A stretch of 64,000 nucleotides of DNA from assembly GCF_014863545.1 (NCBI RefSeq), contig NZ_CP062260.1:6749001-6813000 (forward strand), read 5' to 3'. The translations under genes were made by a program, and so were the position numbers. Positions 8,816 to 19,000 of this stretch are shown here, piece by piece. The notes under the pieces are model-generated. The model did not search any database. It was not told where the DNA came from and worked only from the letters and a program-made list of their open reading frames with translations. This stretch comes from Paenibacillus sp. JNUCC32. GTDB lineage: Bacteria; Bacillota; Bacilli; Paenibacillales; Paenibacillaceae. Within the stretch, counting starts at the first letter, position 1; the number at the start of each line of letters is the position of its first letter.

Positions 8816-9866
8816 GGAACAGACGTATGAAGCCATTCTGGAGCGGATGCTGGATCGCATCCCGGAGGGTATGGATAAAAGGGAAGGCAGCATCATCTAC
8901 GATGCGTTGGCGCCTTCCGCGGCTGAGCTTGCCCAGATGTACGTGGAATTGGAGTATTCCATGAACCTGAAATTTGCTGCTACGGCATCGGGCGAATTTT
9001 TGGATCGGAGCATTGCCTGGTCGGGACTGACCCGAAAGCAGGCTACAAAAGCACAACTGCTGGGGCAATTTTCGGGCAGTAACGGCGTCCCGGTGGATGT
9101 GCCTATAGGGAGCCGTTTTTCATTGGATCCGCTGAATTACAAAGTCATGACCCGGCTGGGTGCGGGGCAGTACGTGCTGGAATGCGAGACAAGCGGGAAG
9201 GAAGGCAACCGCCGATTCGGTTCGCTGCTTCCGCTGGAATACGTAGAAGGCTTGGTTAAGGCCGAACTGGTGGAGCTCTGGGTACCTGGCGAGGATACCG
9301 AATCGGATGAAGCGTTATATGACCGATACCGCGAAAAAATCTCCCGCCCCGTGACCAGTGCGAACCGGAATCAATATGAGTTATGGGCGAGGGAGAAAGC
9401 AGGAGTCGGGAAGGCCAAGGCTTTTCCGTTATGGGATGGACCCGGCACCGTCAAGGTGGTGCTGCTGGATAACGAGATGCGATCGCCTACGTCTTCCGTT
9501 GTGGAATCGGTGCAGCAGCATATCGATCCGACCATGGGTGGCATGGGAGAAGGGGCGGCTCCCGTCGGTTCGGTGGTCACCGTTGTGGGGGCGACTGAAG
9601 TGCCAATTCATATTGAAGTGCAGGTTACGCTGCTCGATGGGGCCGGCTTGGATGGTGTGCAGGAAGCGATTGAACAAGGCGTACGCCAGTATCTGAAAGA
9701 CCTCGCCATGTCCGACCCGTTGGTCCGGTATAACCGGATTGCCAACGTGATTTTGGATATTCCGTCTGTCATCGACTACGAGGTATTGACCGTGAACGGA
9801 GGAACAGACAGCATTCCGATCGAACCGGAGGCGGTAGCTGTCCTGGGGACGGTGACGGTCCGATGA
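8808..9866 (+). CDS. xkdT: Baseplate J-like protein (gp47/XkdT)
   Basis: A 352-residue baseplate J family wedge protein. Typical features are the opening (YEAILERMLDRIPEGMDKREG), the conserved GEFLDRSIAWSGLTRKQATK section (about residues 64-83) and the central DEALYDRYREKISRP, followed by NQYELWAREKAGVGKAKAFP. An AAGGAGGTGAGGGAGG run before the ATG at 8808 gives a very strong ribosome site. It is full length and in PBSX order. Confidence 0.93.
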   Translation: MVEEQTYEAILERMLDRIPEGMDKREGSIIYDALAPSAAELAQMYVELEYSMNLKFAATASGEFLDRSIAWSGLTRKQATKAQLLGQFSGSNGVPVDVPIGSRFSLDPLNYKVMTRLGAGQYVLECETSGKEGNRRFGSLLPLEYVEGLVKAELVELWVPGEDTESDEALYDRYREKISRPVTSANRNQYELWAREKAGVGKAKAFPLWDGPGTVKVVLLDNEMRSPTSSVVESVQQHIDPTMGGMGEGAAPVGSVVTVVGATEVPIHIEVQVTLLDGAGLDGVQEAIEQGVRQYLKDLAMSDPLVRYNRIANVILDIPSVIDYEVLTVNGGTDSIPIEPEAVAVLGTVTVR

Positions 9867-10408
9867 GTAAAGCCGAAGCCTGGCTGGGTTACTTGCCGTC
9901 CTTTTACCATGATGTCCGGGAAATGAAAGCCATTGCCGGAGCCGAAGGGGCTGAGTTGGACAAGCTGGCGCAAGAACTGGAGGATCAGTTGGACCAGTAT
10001 TATCCCGAAACCGCCACCTGGGCGCTATCCAGGTATGAGCAGGACCTGAACATCCCGGTCAACTTATCCAAGCCGATTGAACAGCGGCGGTCGGTGATTA
10101 TCTCGAAGATGCGTGGGAGCGGGAAGGTGTCTGCCAGCATGCTCAAAAATGTGGCACAAGCCTATGAGCGGGGCAGCATCGAGGTATCCGTCCAGCCGGC
10201 GGAGTATAAAGTGACGATTCATTTTCGAGATACGCTGGGCATTCCGCCCAATTTAAGTGACTTGAAATCGGCCATTGAGGAGATCAAACCCGCCCATATG
10301 GCGGTCGATTACGCCCTGCGTTATCTCACTATCGCCGAGGTGGAGGGCATGACGTTTGAGGAAATATCAGCAACGACACAAGACAGATTGTTGGGAGGAG
10401 GAGCCTAA
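9863..10408 (+). CDS. xkdU: XkdU-like tail protein (DUF2313/YmfQ)
   Basis: A 181-residue protein of the DUF2313 (YmfQ) family, which links the wedge to tail fibres. The start overlaps the xkdT stop (ATGA). The sequence WLGYLPSFYHDVREMKAI at the N-terminus and the RRSVIISKMRGSGKVS motif about 75 residues in are characteristic. The tail fibre gene follows without a gap, its ATG at 10409 coming directly after the TAA, with a GGAGGAGG ribosome site inside the last codons. Confidence 0.9.
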   Translation: MSKAEAWLGYLPSFYHDVREMKAIAGAEGAELDKLAQELEDQLDQYYPETATWALSRYEQDLNIPVNLSKPIEQRRSVIISKMRGSGKVSASMLKNVAQAYERGSIEVSVQPAEYKVTIHFRDTLGIPPNLSDLKSAIEEIKPAHMAVDYALRYLTIAEVEGMTFEEISATTQDRLLGGGA

Positions 10409-13018
10409 ATGACGAATCCGGTTACGCCGAATATCGGGTTGAACAAAATCGATCGAACCTCGCCGTCCACGACGTATTTTGATTTGGAGAAGTATATTGA
10501 TCAAAATGCGGATGCCGTAGATCGGTTCGCGGGTGAAAGCGGTGAGGCCATCGGCGCTTTAGAAAAGCGACTGGACACGGAAGAGCATAGGGAAGTCGTA
10601 CTGCAGCCAGGGCTTCAGATCGTGAATGCGGAGCGAAGCGCGCCTTTTAAGTTGAGTGGGATTAAGGGGCGGACATTGGTGAATTTGTTGGGGCGAGTGG
10701 GTAATTGTGAGGATGTTAGCCCATGGAGTGATAGCGGGAGCACTCATGCTCTGGATAATGTGAATAAAACAACTGGAAACAATGGATTCAAAATCACCAT
10801 TACAGCGAGCAGTGGTAACACTGGTAATATTTTTCGTAGGATCAACAATATCGATAAAACGAAGCACTATGTTTTGCTAGCAGACCTTAAGAACGGTAAT
10901 GCAACCAGAATCGTATTACAGAAACAGAATGTAGGTATTGGTGGATCAGCTCCATTTATGGAAGTAACGGATAATACAAAGTTTTCAACAGTAGCGGTAA
11001 AAATACAACCAGCTTATTTCAGTGGTGATGATACTATTGCGGTTTTAGTTTATGGCGCTCTAGGTCAATATGGGTATGCTGATGCAATTCGACTATACGA
11101 AATTAGCGAGGCCGAATACGCTGCCCTAGACGATATGACACCTGAACAAGTCGCCGCCAAGTATCCTTACGTCGATAGTGTTCAACCTGTACGAAATCCT
11201 TATGCGATTCAGTATGGAGAGAATTTGTTGCCGCCGTTTTATGAAGCGTTTTTTGCGGGTTCGCTGGCTGGTTCTCCGTATATTGTCTCTCCTTATGAAG
11301 GTATAGTTAACGCTTCTGGTGTGAATGTTGGATTTCAATACTGGATTCCGTGTGTACCGAATACTGAGTATACCTTTGCGGTAGAAAATGACGGTGTTAT
11401 AGCTTTGCAGGATATGGACAAAGATAAAGTCCTCATTAACAATAATGGCGGATTTCTGAATGCTCAGCGGGCTTCAATTATAACCGCAAATAACGCAGCA
11501 TATTTGCATATCTTAATGTCTTCCGGTCCAAAAGGTGCTGGGACCTATACCTTTAAAAATCCTATGCTTAGGATAGGGACAGAATCTAAACGGTTCAAGC
11601 CAAAAGAAGCCTCCATGCTCGCATTGCAAACAGACTTATACGCTGATCCAGTATCAGGTGCGAATGCTGACGAAGTGTTTGAAAAAGACGGACAGTATTT
11701 CAGGTTGGCGAAGTGGGTGAAAGCTACTTTAACCGACAAATTTAACTATGTTGGTATTGGTGGGAAGGGAGCCGGATGGAAACAGACTTTCTTTGATTTA
11801 CCTAGTAACACATCTGGACCGTATTCTGAAACTGTCATAAAATATGACGGCAAAAAACTCCAATCGAATCAGATAACCAGTAGCCCAGACATTAGTGCAA
11901 TTGATTCAGGAAACGCAAAGCGTTGTTATATTTCAATAGCCAATACAGACAGCGGCTGGGGCGACAACTATTCACCTACAGCTGACGAGATTAAGGCGTA
12001 TTTTATGGGATGGATGATGTACGACGGATCAGGAAGTAACGCAACGCCTGATAATCCGGTTAATAACTTTTACAACGGAACAGGGGTAAAGGCGTGGGCT
12101 TATCGGGCGGACGGTGTGACTAGATCGTGGTTAGGCTGGACAGATAAACTTCCAACAACTCAAGCTCCTAATTGGACGCCTTACCAACTCTTGTACCGTC
12201 TAGCTAAAGAATCTATCGAACCTATCGTTTCCGAAGGTATGTTGACGCTTAACGAGGGAGATAATCAGATCGAGGTTGGAACAGGGATTGTGGTTCGGGA
12301 GAGAGCAGTTTTCGCTGCTGAGACGCCAACTAGCGGGTACTCATACAATGCTGCTGTTCCGGGAGCCGGACAAGCGAAATACAAAGTAAAGGACTTCCTT
12401 GGCGTATATGAGTCCGGTCGCCCGATAAGTGGCTACACAAAGGTGCTAAGAACAACTCACAATGGAGCCGCGATCAACGTGCCGAGAGACTTGTTTAATA
12501 CTTCCGCTGCCTATTCTGTCTCATATTTGAGGTTGGATACGTCCCCTAACGTCCCATTCACCGGATCGTACGCTGCTTATGAAAAGGCAATGCTTCGAGA
12601 GCTGACCGATTCCGTGCGGCAGAATACGACCGCTGTATCCGTATTGATGAACAAGAAAGTGGACAAGGATCAACCGGGATGGATTTCGCCGACAATAATG
12701 AATAGTTGGACTAAACAGGATGACTTTGGATATGTAAGACTTAGTAATGGAATAATCCTTTTTCGAGGGAGTTTGAAAGATGGCATACTTTCTAGCACTG
12801 ACTCCGCTCCTATTATGTTGCTCCCCGATGGGTATAGACCTAAGGAGGTACTATATTTTCCTATTGGTGGACGGAATGGGTATTCAGTTTTAACAGGATA
12901 CGGTACTTTAAGACTTTTAATTACCCCTGAAGGTTTAGTGACTTTGAGAGGGCAAAACGACATGAATATGGCTACTATTGCATGGTTTAACAATGTCTCA
13001 TTCCTAGCCGAACAATAA
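10409..13018 (+). CDS. Large tail fibre / receptor-binding protein
   Basis: An 869-residue protein in the xkdV position. The first 60 residues (beginning MTNPVTPNIGLNKIDRTSPS) are the attachment part that keeps the composition of the tail genes. From about residue 70 on, the DNA becomes AT-richer and the protein Asn/Ser/Tyr/Gly-rich, with beta-sandwich-like segments resembling carbohydrate-binding modules, then a C-terminal beta-rich tip (about residues 755-869). This is the expected make-up of an exchangeable specificity determinant. No endopeptidase chaperone motif was noticed. The exact receptor cannot be read from the sequence. Confidence 0.82.
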   Translation: MTNPVTPNIGLNKIDRTSPSTTYFDLEKYIDQNADAVDRFAGESGEAIGALEKRLDTEEHREVVLQPGLQIVNAERSAPFKLSGIKGRTLVNLLGRVGNCEDVSPWSDSGSTHALDNVNKTTGNNGFKITITASSGNTGNIFRRINNIDKTKHYVLLADLKNGNATRIVLQKQNVGIGGSAPFMEVTDNTKFSTVAVKIQPAYFSGDDTIAVLVYGALGQYGYADAIRLYEISEAEYAALDDMTPEQVAAKYPYVDSVQPVRNPYAIQYGENLLPPFYEAFFAGSLAGSPYIVSPYEGIVNASGVNVGFQYWIPCVPNTEYTFAVENDGVIALQDMDKDKVLINNNGGFLNAQRASIITANNAAYLHILMSSGPKGAGTYTFKNPMLRIGTESKRFKPKEASMLALQTDLYADPVSGANADEVFEKDGQYFRLAKWVKATLTDKFNYVGIGGKGAGWKQTFFDLPSNTSGPYSETVIKYDGKKLQSNQITSSPDISAIDSGNAKRCYISIANTDSGWGDNYSPTADEIKAYFMGWMMYDGSGSNATPDNPVNNFYNGTGVKAWAYRADGVTRSWLGWTDKLPTTQAPNWTPYQLLYRLAKESIEPIVSEGMLTLNEGDNQIEVGTGIVVRERAVFAAETPTSGYSYNAAVPGAGQAKYKVKDFLGVYESGRPISGYTKVLRTTHNGAAINVPRDLFNTSAAYSVSYLRLDTSPNVPFTGSYAAYEKAMLRELTDSVRQNTTAVSVLMNKKVDKDQPGWISPTIMNSWTKQDDFGYVRLSNGIILFRGSLKDGILSSTDSAPIMLLPDGYRPKEVLYFPIGGRNGYSVLTGYGTLRLLITPEGLVTLRGQNDMNMATIAWFNNVSFLAEQ

Positions 13019-13030
13019 AGGAGGCACCAC

Positions 13031-13600
13031 ATGAAAGCCGTACCTAAAGTAAATACAAACGGTCTCTATTTAGAGGACACCTTAGTGGACGATACCTTTT
13101 CTGGTGTCGTCCCTTTTTATTCCGACATGGAACCAATACCAAATATTCTAAACGAAACAACAGAACCAAAAAATGAGCCACCCAACGAACCAGAAACCAA
13201 TATCTCCGGCTACATCATCGGCATCCCGGTAACCCCCGGCTTGTTCCGCCCGCGCATTGACCTCGAAGCATGGAATGCATACGAGTCTGCCGTAAGCGCA
13301 GCACAAGATTCATTCCAACAAGCCTTGTCTAAGTGGCACGCACTCCCGGAAGAGCAGCGCGACGACATACCGGTTCTGGAGTCTCCGACTCAGCCGATAC
13401 TTTGGGTAGAAGGGTTAACCCCAGAGGAAATCGAGGAGCTAACTAGACCTCAACCAGTAGAGCCTAATGAAATGGATCGCTTAGGTAGCGAGATGGTAAC
13501 GCGGGAACTGGAGGCCTTGGAGCTGCGTCAGCAGAACGAGGCACAGGGCGCTCAAATCGTGGGACTTGAATTGCGGTTGCTGTCACTTGAAAATAGCTGA
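13031..13600 (+). CDS. Tail fibre accessory protein (XkdW position)
   Basis: A 189-residue protein between the fibre and XkdX, where PBSX carries XkdW. It starts after AAAGGAGG (spacing 7). The N-terminal 60 residues are acidic and Pro-rich. The middle (IDLEAWNAYESAVSAAQDSF) is helical and the last 40 residues (ELEALELRQQNEAQGAQIVG) form a predicted coiled coil. It may be a fibre assembly protein, but this is inferred from its place; I do not recognise the family securely. Confidence 0.65.
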   Translation: MKAVPKVNTNGLYLEDTLVDDTFSGVVPFYSDMEPIPNILNETTEPKNEPPNEPETNISGYIIGIPVTPGLFRPRIDLEAWNAYESAVSAAQDSFQQALSKWHALPEEQRDDIPVLESPTQPILWVEGLTPEEIEELTRPQPVEPNEMDRLGSEMVTRELEALELRQQNEAQGAQIVGLELRLLSLENS

Positions 13601-13619
13601 TCGAAAGGAGCGGGAGACG

Positions 13620-13757
13620 ATGTTCGAGAACGATTTTGAACGCTTGAAGTATTACTATGAAAAAAAGTGGGCGCAGAAGTCTCAATTGAGACAGTATGTT
13701 GCGTTTGGCGTGATCACCTCGGATGAATATGAAGTCATCACTGGCGAGGCATATTAA
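13620..13757 (+). CDS. xkdX: XkdX family protein, 45 aa
   Basis: A 45-residue protein starting at ATG 13620 (ribosome site GAAAGGAG at 13603-13610), preferred to an in-frame ATG at 13566 inside the previous gene. The sequence RLKYYYEKKWAQKSQLRQYV followed by VITSDEYEVITGEAY fits the XkdX family pattern (a Y/W-rich helix, then GxIT-x-EYxxITGxxY). It is a small tail-associated protein of unknown precise role. Confidence 0.85.
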   Translation: MFENDFERLKYYYEKKWAQKSQLRQYVAFGVITSDEYEVITGEAY

Positions 13758-13774
13758 ACGCTGCTTTGAAAGGC

Positions 13775-13940
13775 CTAGCATGAAGGGCTTCAACGGAGAA
13801 GGCGGAATCATGCTGGAGAAGCGGAGCGGTCGCCTTTGTCCACGGATTTTAACCCTATCCATAAAGTTATAGAAAATCTGGGGGCAACAGCGATCGGAAG
13901 CATGATCCGCATGCGAAGTGATGTACTGCTTAAAAGGTGT
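13775..13940 (+). other. Structured non-coding element in intergenic gap
   Basis: The 290-base gap after xkdX holds a stretch with repeated inverted matches. CCACGGATTTT (about 13838-13848) can pair with AAAATCTGGGG (about 13873-13883), including one G-U pair, and shorter complementary blocks flank it. I have an unverified impression of meeting near-identical stretches (GGAGCGGTCGCCTTTGTCC) elsewhere in Paenibacillus DNA, which would make it a dispersed repeat or small RNA. A 30-codon frame is present but has no ribosome site. No second copy is in this window. Confidence 0.35.
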
Positions 13941-13983
13941 ATCCGTGTATTTCTGTTAAAGCAACTATGAATAACTTCAATCT

Positions 13984-14013
13984 AAGCCCTCGGCTCCCCC
14001 GAGGGCTTTTTCA
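13984..14013 (+). terminator. Rho-independent terminator after xkdX
   Basis: AGCCCTCGG and CCGAGGGCT form a perfect 9-bp stem around a CTCCC loop, followed by TTTTTC. It would end the structural transcript ahead of the lysis genes, or reduce read-through into them. Confidence 0.85.
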
Positions 14014-14046
14014 CACCTTCAAAACCATATAAAAGGAGGAAGAATT

Positions 14047-14499
14047 ATGTATGAGCACATCGGTCAGTTTTTTAAGATGCTGGTGGCGGGGACGGGGGCC
14101 GTGACAGGTTACGTCTGGGGCGGATGGTCGCTGCCGCTGCATCTGCTGTTGTGGTTCGTGGTGATCGATTGGTTGACCGGGTGGGGCGCGGCCTGGATGA
14201 ACGGCCAGCTGCGCAGCCGTATGGGTTATACTGGAATTGCACGCAAAATGACCATTTTTCTCATCATCGCCCTGATGCATCTGGTGGACCGGGTACTGGG
14301 GGAGATGAATTATTTTCAGAATACGGTGATTTTCTTCTATCTCGCGAATGAGCTGCTGTCTATTATTGAGAACGTGGGAAGAATGGGGGTACCGATCCCC
14401 CAGTCCCTGCGTAATGTGGTACAGGTATTCCAGATCAAATCCGAAGAAGGGGATAAGCCAACCGCACGAGAGGAGGAGAAAAAGGATGAAGCCCTCTGA
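14047..14499 (+). CDS. Phage holin family protein
   Basis: This 150-residue holin of the TcdE/phage_holin_4 type starts after AAAAGGAGGAAG. Hydrophobic helices lie at about residues 14-45 (with WSLPLHLLLWFVVIDWLTGW), 66-85 and 95-115. The DWLTG motif and the following charged loop with RKM are typical. The C-terminal 25 residues are strongly charged. It would form the membrane lesion that lets the endolysin out. The lysin start lies 14 bases inside its end, so the two are coupled. Confidence 0.88.
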   Translation: MYEHIGQFFKMLVAGTGAVTGYVWGGWSLPLHLLLWFVVIDWLTGWGAAWMNGQLRSRMGYTGIARKMTIFLIIALMHLVDRVLGEMNYFQNTVIFFYLANELLSIIENVGRMGVPIPQSLRNVVQVFQIKSEEGDKPTAREEEKKDEAL

Positions 14500-15271
14500 A
14501 TTTATAGCCAAGCTGGCACCCATAGCTGCTCAGGACATGCGTCAGTACGGGGTACCCGCTTCGCTTACGCTTGCCCAGGCAATCCTGGAATCCAACTGGG
14601 GAACGAGCGGCCTGACGCAAAAGGCGAACAATCTGTTCGGCATTAAAGGAACCGGCCCAGCGGGCAGCGTGACCATGCAGACAACGGAATACCGGGGACT
14701 GACACCCTATACGACCCAAGCTTCATTTCGAAAATACAACCATTGGCATGAATCGGTTGCCGATCATACCCGGCTGATCCTGAACGGTACGCGTGACAAG
14801 CCGCAGCGCTACCATGGCGTGTTATGGGCGAATTATAAAACGGCGGCAACGGAGATTTGGAGAGGTGGCTATGCCACAGACCCCAACTATCCCAAAAAGC
14901 TTATTTCCATCATAGAGCAGCATTCGCTCCATCAATATGATGTGCCTAGTCCGGAGGAGGAGGAACGCATGAAAATCGAACAATTAACGGCAGAACTGCA
15001 AAAAACGCAGGACCAAGTTCGGCAGCTTAACGAGCAGTATGCTTCGGCAATGAAACTGCTAACCGAGCAGGACCATGCCATCAAGCAGATGAATGCCAGG
15101 CTTAAGGCGGCGGAGACGGAGAAGCCTGCGAAGGTTCCGTCTTGGGCGGAACCGGCGGTACAAGCTGCAAAACAGGCAGGAGTACTTCATGACCCTGAGG
15201 GAAGCTTCGATTTTTACCGGATCATGACCGTGCTTTATCGTCTGGGGATTATCCATAAAGAGAGTAAGTGA
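14486..15271 (+). CDS. Endolysin: glucosaminidase (GH73-like)
   Basis: A 261-residue protein starting at ATG 14486 after GAGAGGAGGAG; in-frame ATGs upstream lie within the holin gene. The N-terminal 150 residues are a mannosyl-glycoprotein endo-beta-N-acetylglucosaminidase domain (LAQAILESNWGTSGLTQKAN, with the catalytic Glu in the ILES segment, then NNLFGIKG and the Y-rich FRKYNHWHESVADH). A coiled-coil linker with several Gln/Glu heptads follows (about residues 160-210). The last 50 residues (PSWAEPAVQAAKQAGVL) form a small helical domain seen at the end of Paenibacillus phage lysins. It cuts host peptidoglycan for lysis. Confidence 0.9.
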   Translation: MKPSEFIAKLAPIAAQDMRQYGVPASLTLAQAILESNWGTSGLTQKANNLFGIKGTGPAGSVTMQTTEYRGLTPYTTQASFRKYNHWHESVADHTRLILNGTRDKPQRYHGVLWANYKTAATEIWRGGYATDPNYPKKLISIIEQHSLHQYDVPSPEEEERMKIEQLTAELQKTQDQVRQLNEQYASAMKLLTEQDHAIKQMNARLKAAETEKPAKVPSWAEPAVQAAKQAGVLHDPEGSFDFYRIMTVLYRLGIIHKESK

Positions 15272-15391
15272 AATTTGAGTTTTCTGTAAGAGACGGTTCA
15301 TCTAATTAACATGGCAGGGGTTTATTCTTTTGAATGACTTTGGATACAACTTGAACTTGAAGTATAAGGAAAACAAAATAAGAAACCGCTT

Positions 15392-15417
15392 GGTCGCCAA
15401 TAGGCGGCCTTTTTATT
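15392..15417 (+). terminator. Rho-independent terminator after lysis genes
   Basis: GGTCGCC and GGCGGCC (one G-U pair) around an AATA loop, followed by TTTTTATTT. It lies 120 bases past the lysin stop and marks the end of the late transcript. Confidence 0.75.
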
Positions 15418-15473
15418 TGGCACGGGTTTTACAGGGAAAATCCCTGATTATATAAACCAGAAGGAGAACAATC

Positions 15474-15740
15474 ATGATGGCAAAGTATCTGTTAACGCAT
15501 GTAGAAGGGGAAAAGGCTTATCCGGGTGTGGAGGAATTCGATGGGGATATTCATGCTTACATGGAATCAAAGGCATTGTATATCCGTACCATTCCCTTGA
15601 CTAGCGGTGTGAACGGAAATTATGTCTACGCCGACGGTCAGAAGGACCGCTTCGGTGATTCCGTCACGCTGGGACTGCTGACTTTTGTGCAGAATACGAT
15701 CCCCGCCCGGCATATTCGCTGGATTATTGCCCCGTTGTAG
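15474..15740 (+). CDS. Small orphan protein, 88 aa
   Basis: An 88-residue frame (or 87 from the ATG at 15477) preceded by AGAAGGAGAA. The protein has no signal peptide or membrane segment; it starts MMAKYLLTHVEGEKAYPGVE and has an alpha/beta look. It lies between the lysis terminator and the host-side genes, so it may be the last gene of the phage element or a moron. I do not recognise the family. Confidence 0.6.
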   Translation: MMAKYLLTHVEGEKAYPGVEEFDGDIHAYMESKALYIRTIPLTSGVNGNYVYADGQKDRFGDSVTLGLLTFVQNTIPARHIRWIIAPL

Positions 15741-15790
15741 AAGGAGCTGGCGCATTGGTGGTAGGCGCGGTATAAATTACCGCTTATATA

Positions 15791-15949
15791 TAATATTTAT
15801 CGGACTATATGTTTAACCAAGCATGAATAGCCTGAAAAAAGAAAAGTCGCCTAGCGGCGACTAAAATAAAGCAGCGATGCAGTTTTCGATGATTTTTCTA
15901 CTCCGGGTTGCCATAATGTAATATTTATCAGTCAATATGTTTAACCAAC
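15791..15949 (+). repeat. 31-bp imperfect direct repeat pair
   Basis: Copies at 15791-15821 and 15919-15949 share TAATATTTATC at the left end and ATATGTTTAACCAA at the right end, differing only at four or five places between, 128 bp apart. Between them lies a strong hairpin (separate entry). The pair sits exactly at the phage/host boundary and could be an attachment-site duplication or binding sites; neither is shown. Confidence 0.6.
15833..15862 (-). terminator. Terminator for the leftward carbohydrate genes
   Basis: AGTCGCC-TAGC-GGCGACT forms a 7-bp stem. Read on the minus strand it is followed by TTTTCTTTTTTC, so it terminates leftward transcription, 170 bases after the stop of the multidomain secreted protein. 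The plus-strand side has no T run. Confidence 0.75.
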
Positions 15950-16029
15950 TGGGAAACCAACTAATTTCTCGACATGAAAGGCAGATTAACGTGCCTCCCC
16001 ATTACGTTTTTCACGTATTATACCTTACC

Positions 16030-19000
16030 TCACTTCACCCTCACCGTCCTCACCGCATCTGCTTGATTCCCCGCATGATCCGTAACGGTATAGGTCACCG
16101 TGTAGATTCGGCTTTGACCGCGTGCCGATTTCTCCGCTCGCAGCCGGAAATGAGTGTCATGGGTACCGAATTCGGCATCCTGAACATCCGGTCCTTGATC
16201 ACCTCCCTTGCCTTTGCTTTCGCTGTTACTCGCGTCCTTATCTTTCTCAATGGAAATCCCCTGGATATCCCGGCTATCCCCCTTGCCGCCTGCACTCTCA
16301 ATGGTGATGGAGGTTAGCACGATGGACGCAACGCCCGAGCCTTCATCGCTGGATTCGAGGCTAGCGCGAATATCGACCATTTTGCGATTCGGCGCCTTCA
16401 GTACGGAAGGCGAGAGCGTAACCTTAAGAACCGGGGCGATTTTATCGATGTTCGACACGGTTGCCGTTAAGGTGCCTTCGTTGCCGTCCTCATCCGCATA
16501 TTCGAAGGTAAACGAACCGTTCTCCGTAAACCTGTAAGTTGGAGATCCGCCGTTATTCGTAACGGTAATCGGACTCTCCGAGACCAAGGCTGCTACAACG
16601 TCCCCATTCGTTGGGGCCGTCGTGCTGTACTCCAGGCCCACGGTGAGATCGGTATACGTGACGTCAGGTGCCGCCGTGAAGTTCTCCCCGATATTATCCA
16701 GCGTATTCCCGCTTAGCTTGATATTCTTGCCTGCCTGGAGCTGAATTCCGTTGCTGTTGCCGGTGATGACGTTGTCCAGAATCTGCACGTTCTCCGGGTC
16801 TCCGGCTCCGATGCCGCCCGCGTTGGTGTCCCCGTTGTCGTGCTCGAGCAGGATGCCCCAATAATGCTCGGCGGTGTTCTGACGGATTGTGTTGCCTTTG
16901 ATGATCGTGCCCGGCCCGTTCAAAATATTGATGCCTGCCGCGTTAGGAATATCGACGGTATTCTCGATCCGGTTGTTCTCGATGATGGTATCCGGCGAGC
17001 CCATCGATACGACGATGCCTTCCCGGGCATTGCGGATCGTGTTGTCGTGGATATAGTTTTGCGGGCCGGATTTGCTGTGATTGGTCGGGGCGGTCCCCCC
17101 GGTATTCCCGATGCCGATGCCGCCGCCATACGGCATGTCGGTGATCAGGTTATCGTGGATCTCGTTAAAATACTCCAGCTCCCCATGCAGATCAATCGCA
17201 TCCAGCCGGACCTGGTGGAATTCGCTGTGCCGGATCACATTGTTATGGGCCACATATTGAATGAGTGCGCCGTGTCGCAGGTAAGGCCCCTCGAAGGAGG
17301 AGTCTTCGACCAGATTCCACCTGGTATCGTTGGAAAACCCGTTGCGGTCGACCTTCGGCACGCCCTGAATGGATACGCCGTACCCGGCACCGCCCGGACC
17401 AAGGTCCGTGGCATTTCGGAACGTCGTGTTGCGGACGACGATGTCATGGCTGTTCTCGATGCGGACGCCCATGCGGCTGAATTTCTCGATCGTCACGCCG
17501 TCGATCGTGATGTTGTACGATGGCGCCTCGCCATAATTGGCGGCAATGACCATCATGTCGGGGCCGCCGGCATCCGGGTTGTTGATTCTGTGATCCGTCG
17601 TGTACTGGCCATCCCAGGCAGATGTCAGCGTCAGGTTGGAGATGGTCAGATCATGCTGTTTGGCGGATCTCAGCATCGTGCTGTTGCGGACCTTGTTCAG
17701 CGAGGTCTTTAGAATCGCGCCGTTCTGGCTTTCCCCGCGTAAATTGACCTCGGATTTCAGCATCAGATTGGTCAGTCCATCGGGCGTGCTGTTTAAGTTG
17801 TAAACCCCATTCGGGAAAAACACCTCGTCGCCCGGGAGCGCTTCATCCATCGCTCGTTGGATCGCCGGTCGATCGTCCGTTGCATTGTCTGCAGGATCAG
17901 CCCCGTAATCGACCACGTTCAGCGTCCTTCCGGTAGCGGCAAAAGCCTGATGCACCGGATGGTCGCTGCCGTCCGCATTCTTCATGCCTGGGACGGTAAA
18001 AGGAACGGTACCCTCCGGCGGCTGCGGCACAAAATCCGGAATGATCGCCACGGGCGTATCCCCGCTAGCGAAGGGCGGATAGATATGAACTTCCGTTAGG
18101 CTCGTATAGGCACTGCCGTCCGAATTTCCGCGCCCGGTCAGCCTCACGTAGCGGGCGTTCGTATCCGGAACGTCAAAAGCCTGCATTGCGGTGGTGGTTC
18201 CGCTGCTCGAACCGTTGAAGAGGGAAGACCAGGTCACGCCGTCATCGGAGGCTTCGATATCGATCTTCGTCGCGCGAACGTCCCCTTTATAGAAGGCGAT
18301 ACCCAGATAACCGATGTCCCGGGCCTCGCCGAGATCGTACATGATCCACGGACCGTCGCCGGCTGCAGACCAGCGAGTATATAGATTCTGGTCCAGGGTA
18401 TTATCCTCGATATTGCCGTCGCTGCCGCTTGCCGTGACCGAGGCCACAGGCCAAGGGGCTAAGGGAGCGCTAAGCGTCGTAACCTGGAGCGTCAGCGGAA
18501 CCGGACTGACGTTTTCGGCCGCATCCACGGCCTCGACCTTATAGCTGTACTCCGTGTGCGGTGATAGTCCCTCCGCTTCATGGCGGGTGATGTCGGAGCC
18601 CAGCTCCATGACTTTGACGCCGTTTTGATAAACGTTGTACTTCGCGACGATCTTGTTGTCTTCCGCCGTCGGCCATGACAAATGCACATAATCTTCGCCA
18701 ATGCTGCCGATGGACAGGCGGCTTCCGTCCGGCCAGGACGGCGGCGTTGTATCCTGACTGGAATCCACCCATTCGCTTACGACCATGGCAGGTCTCGGAT
18801 TGCTGGAGCCGTTGGCTTCCTTGGTATAGATATTGACGCTGACACCGGTATGGGTCGCATCCGCCAGAAGAAACGATACGCTGCCATCTGTTAGGTGACT
18901 GCGGACATAGTCCGTCACATCGACGCTGTACACCTCCGGCCGGCCGCCATTCTCGGCCTGTACGGTAAACGATCCGATATAAGCATTTGGATCGAGAACG

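Noticed and set aside
16840..17712. 290-codon plus-strand frame inside the beta-helix gene
   Set aside because: Antisense to a recognised domain; the Asp/Val-rich composition comes from the repeated helix codons.
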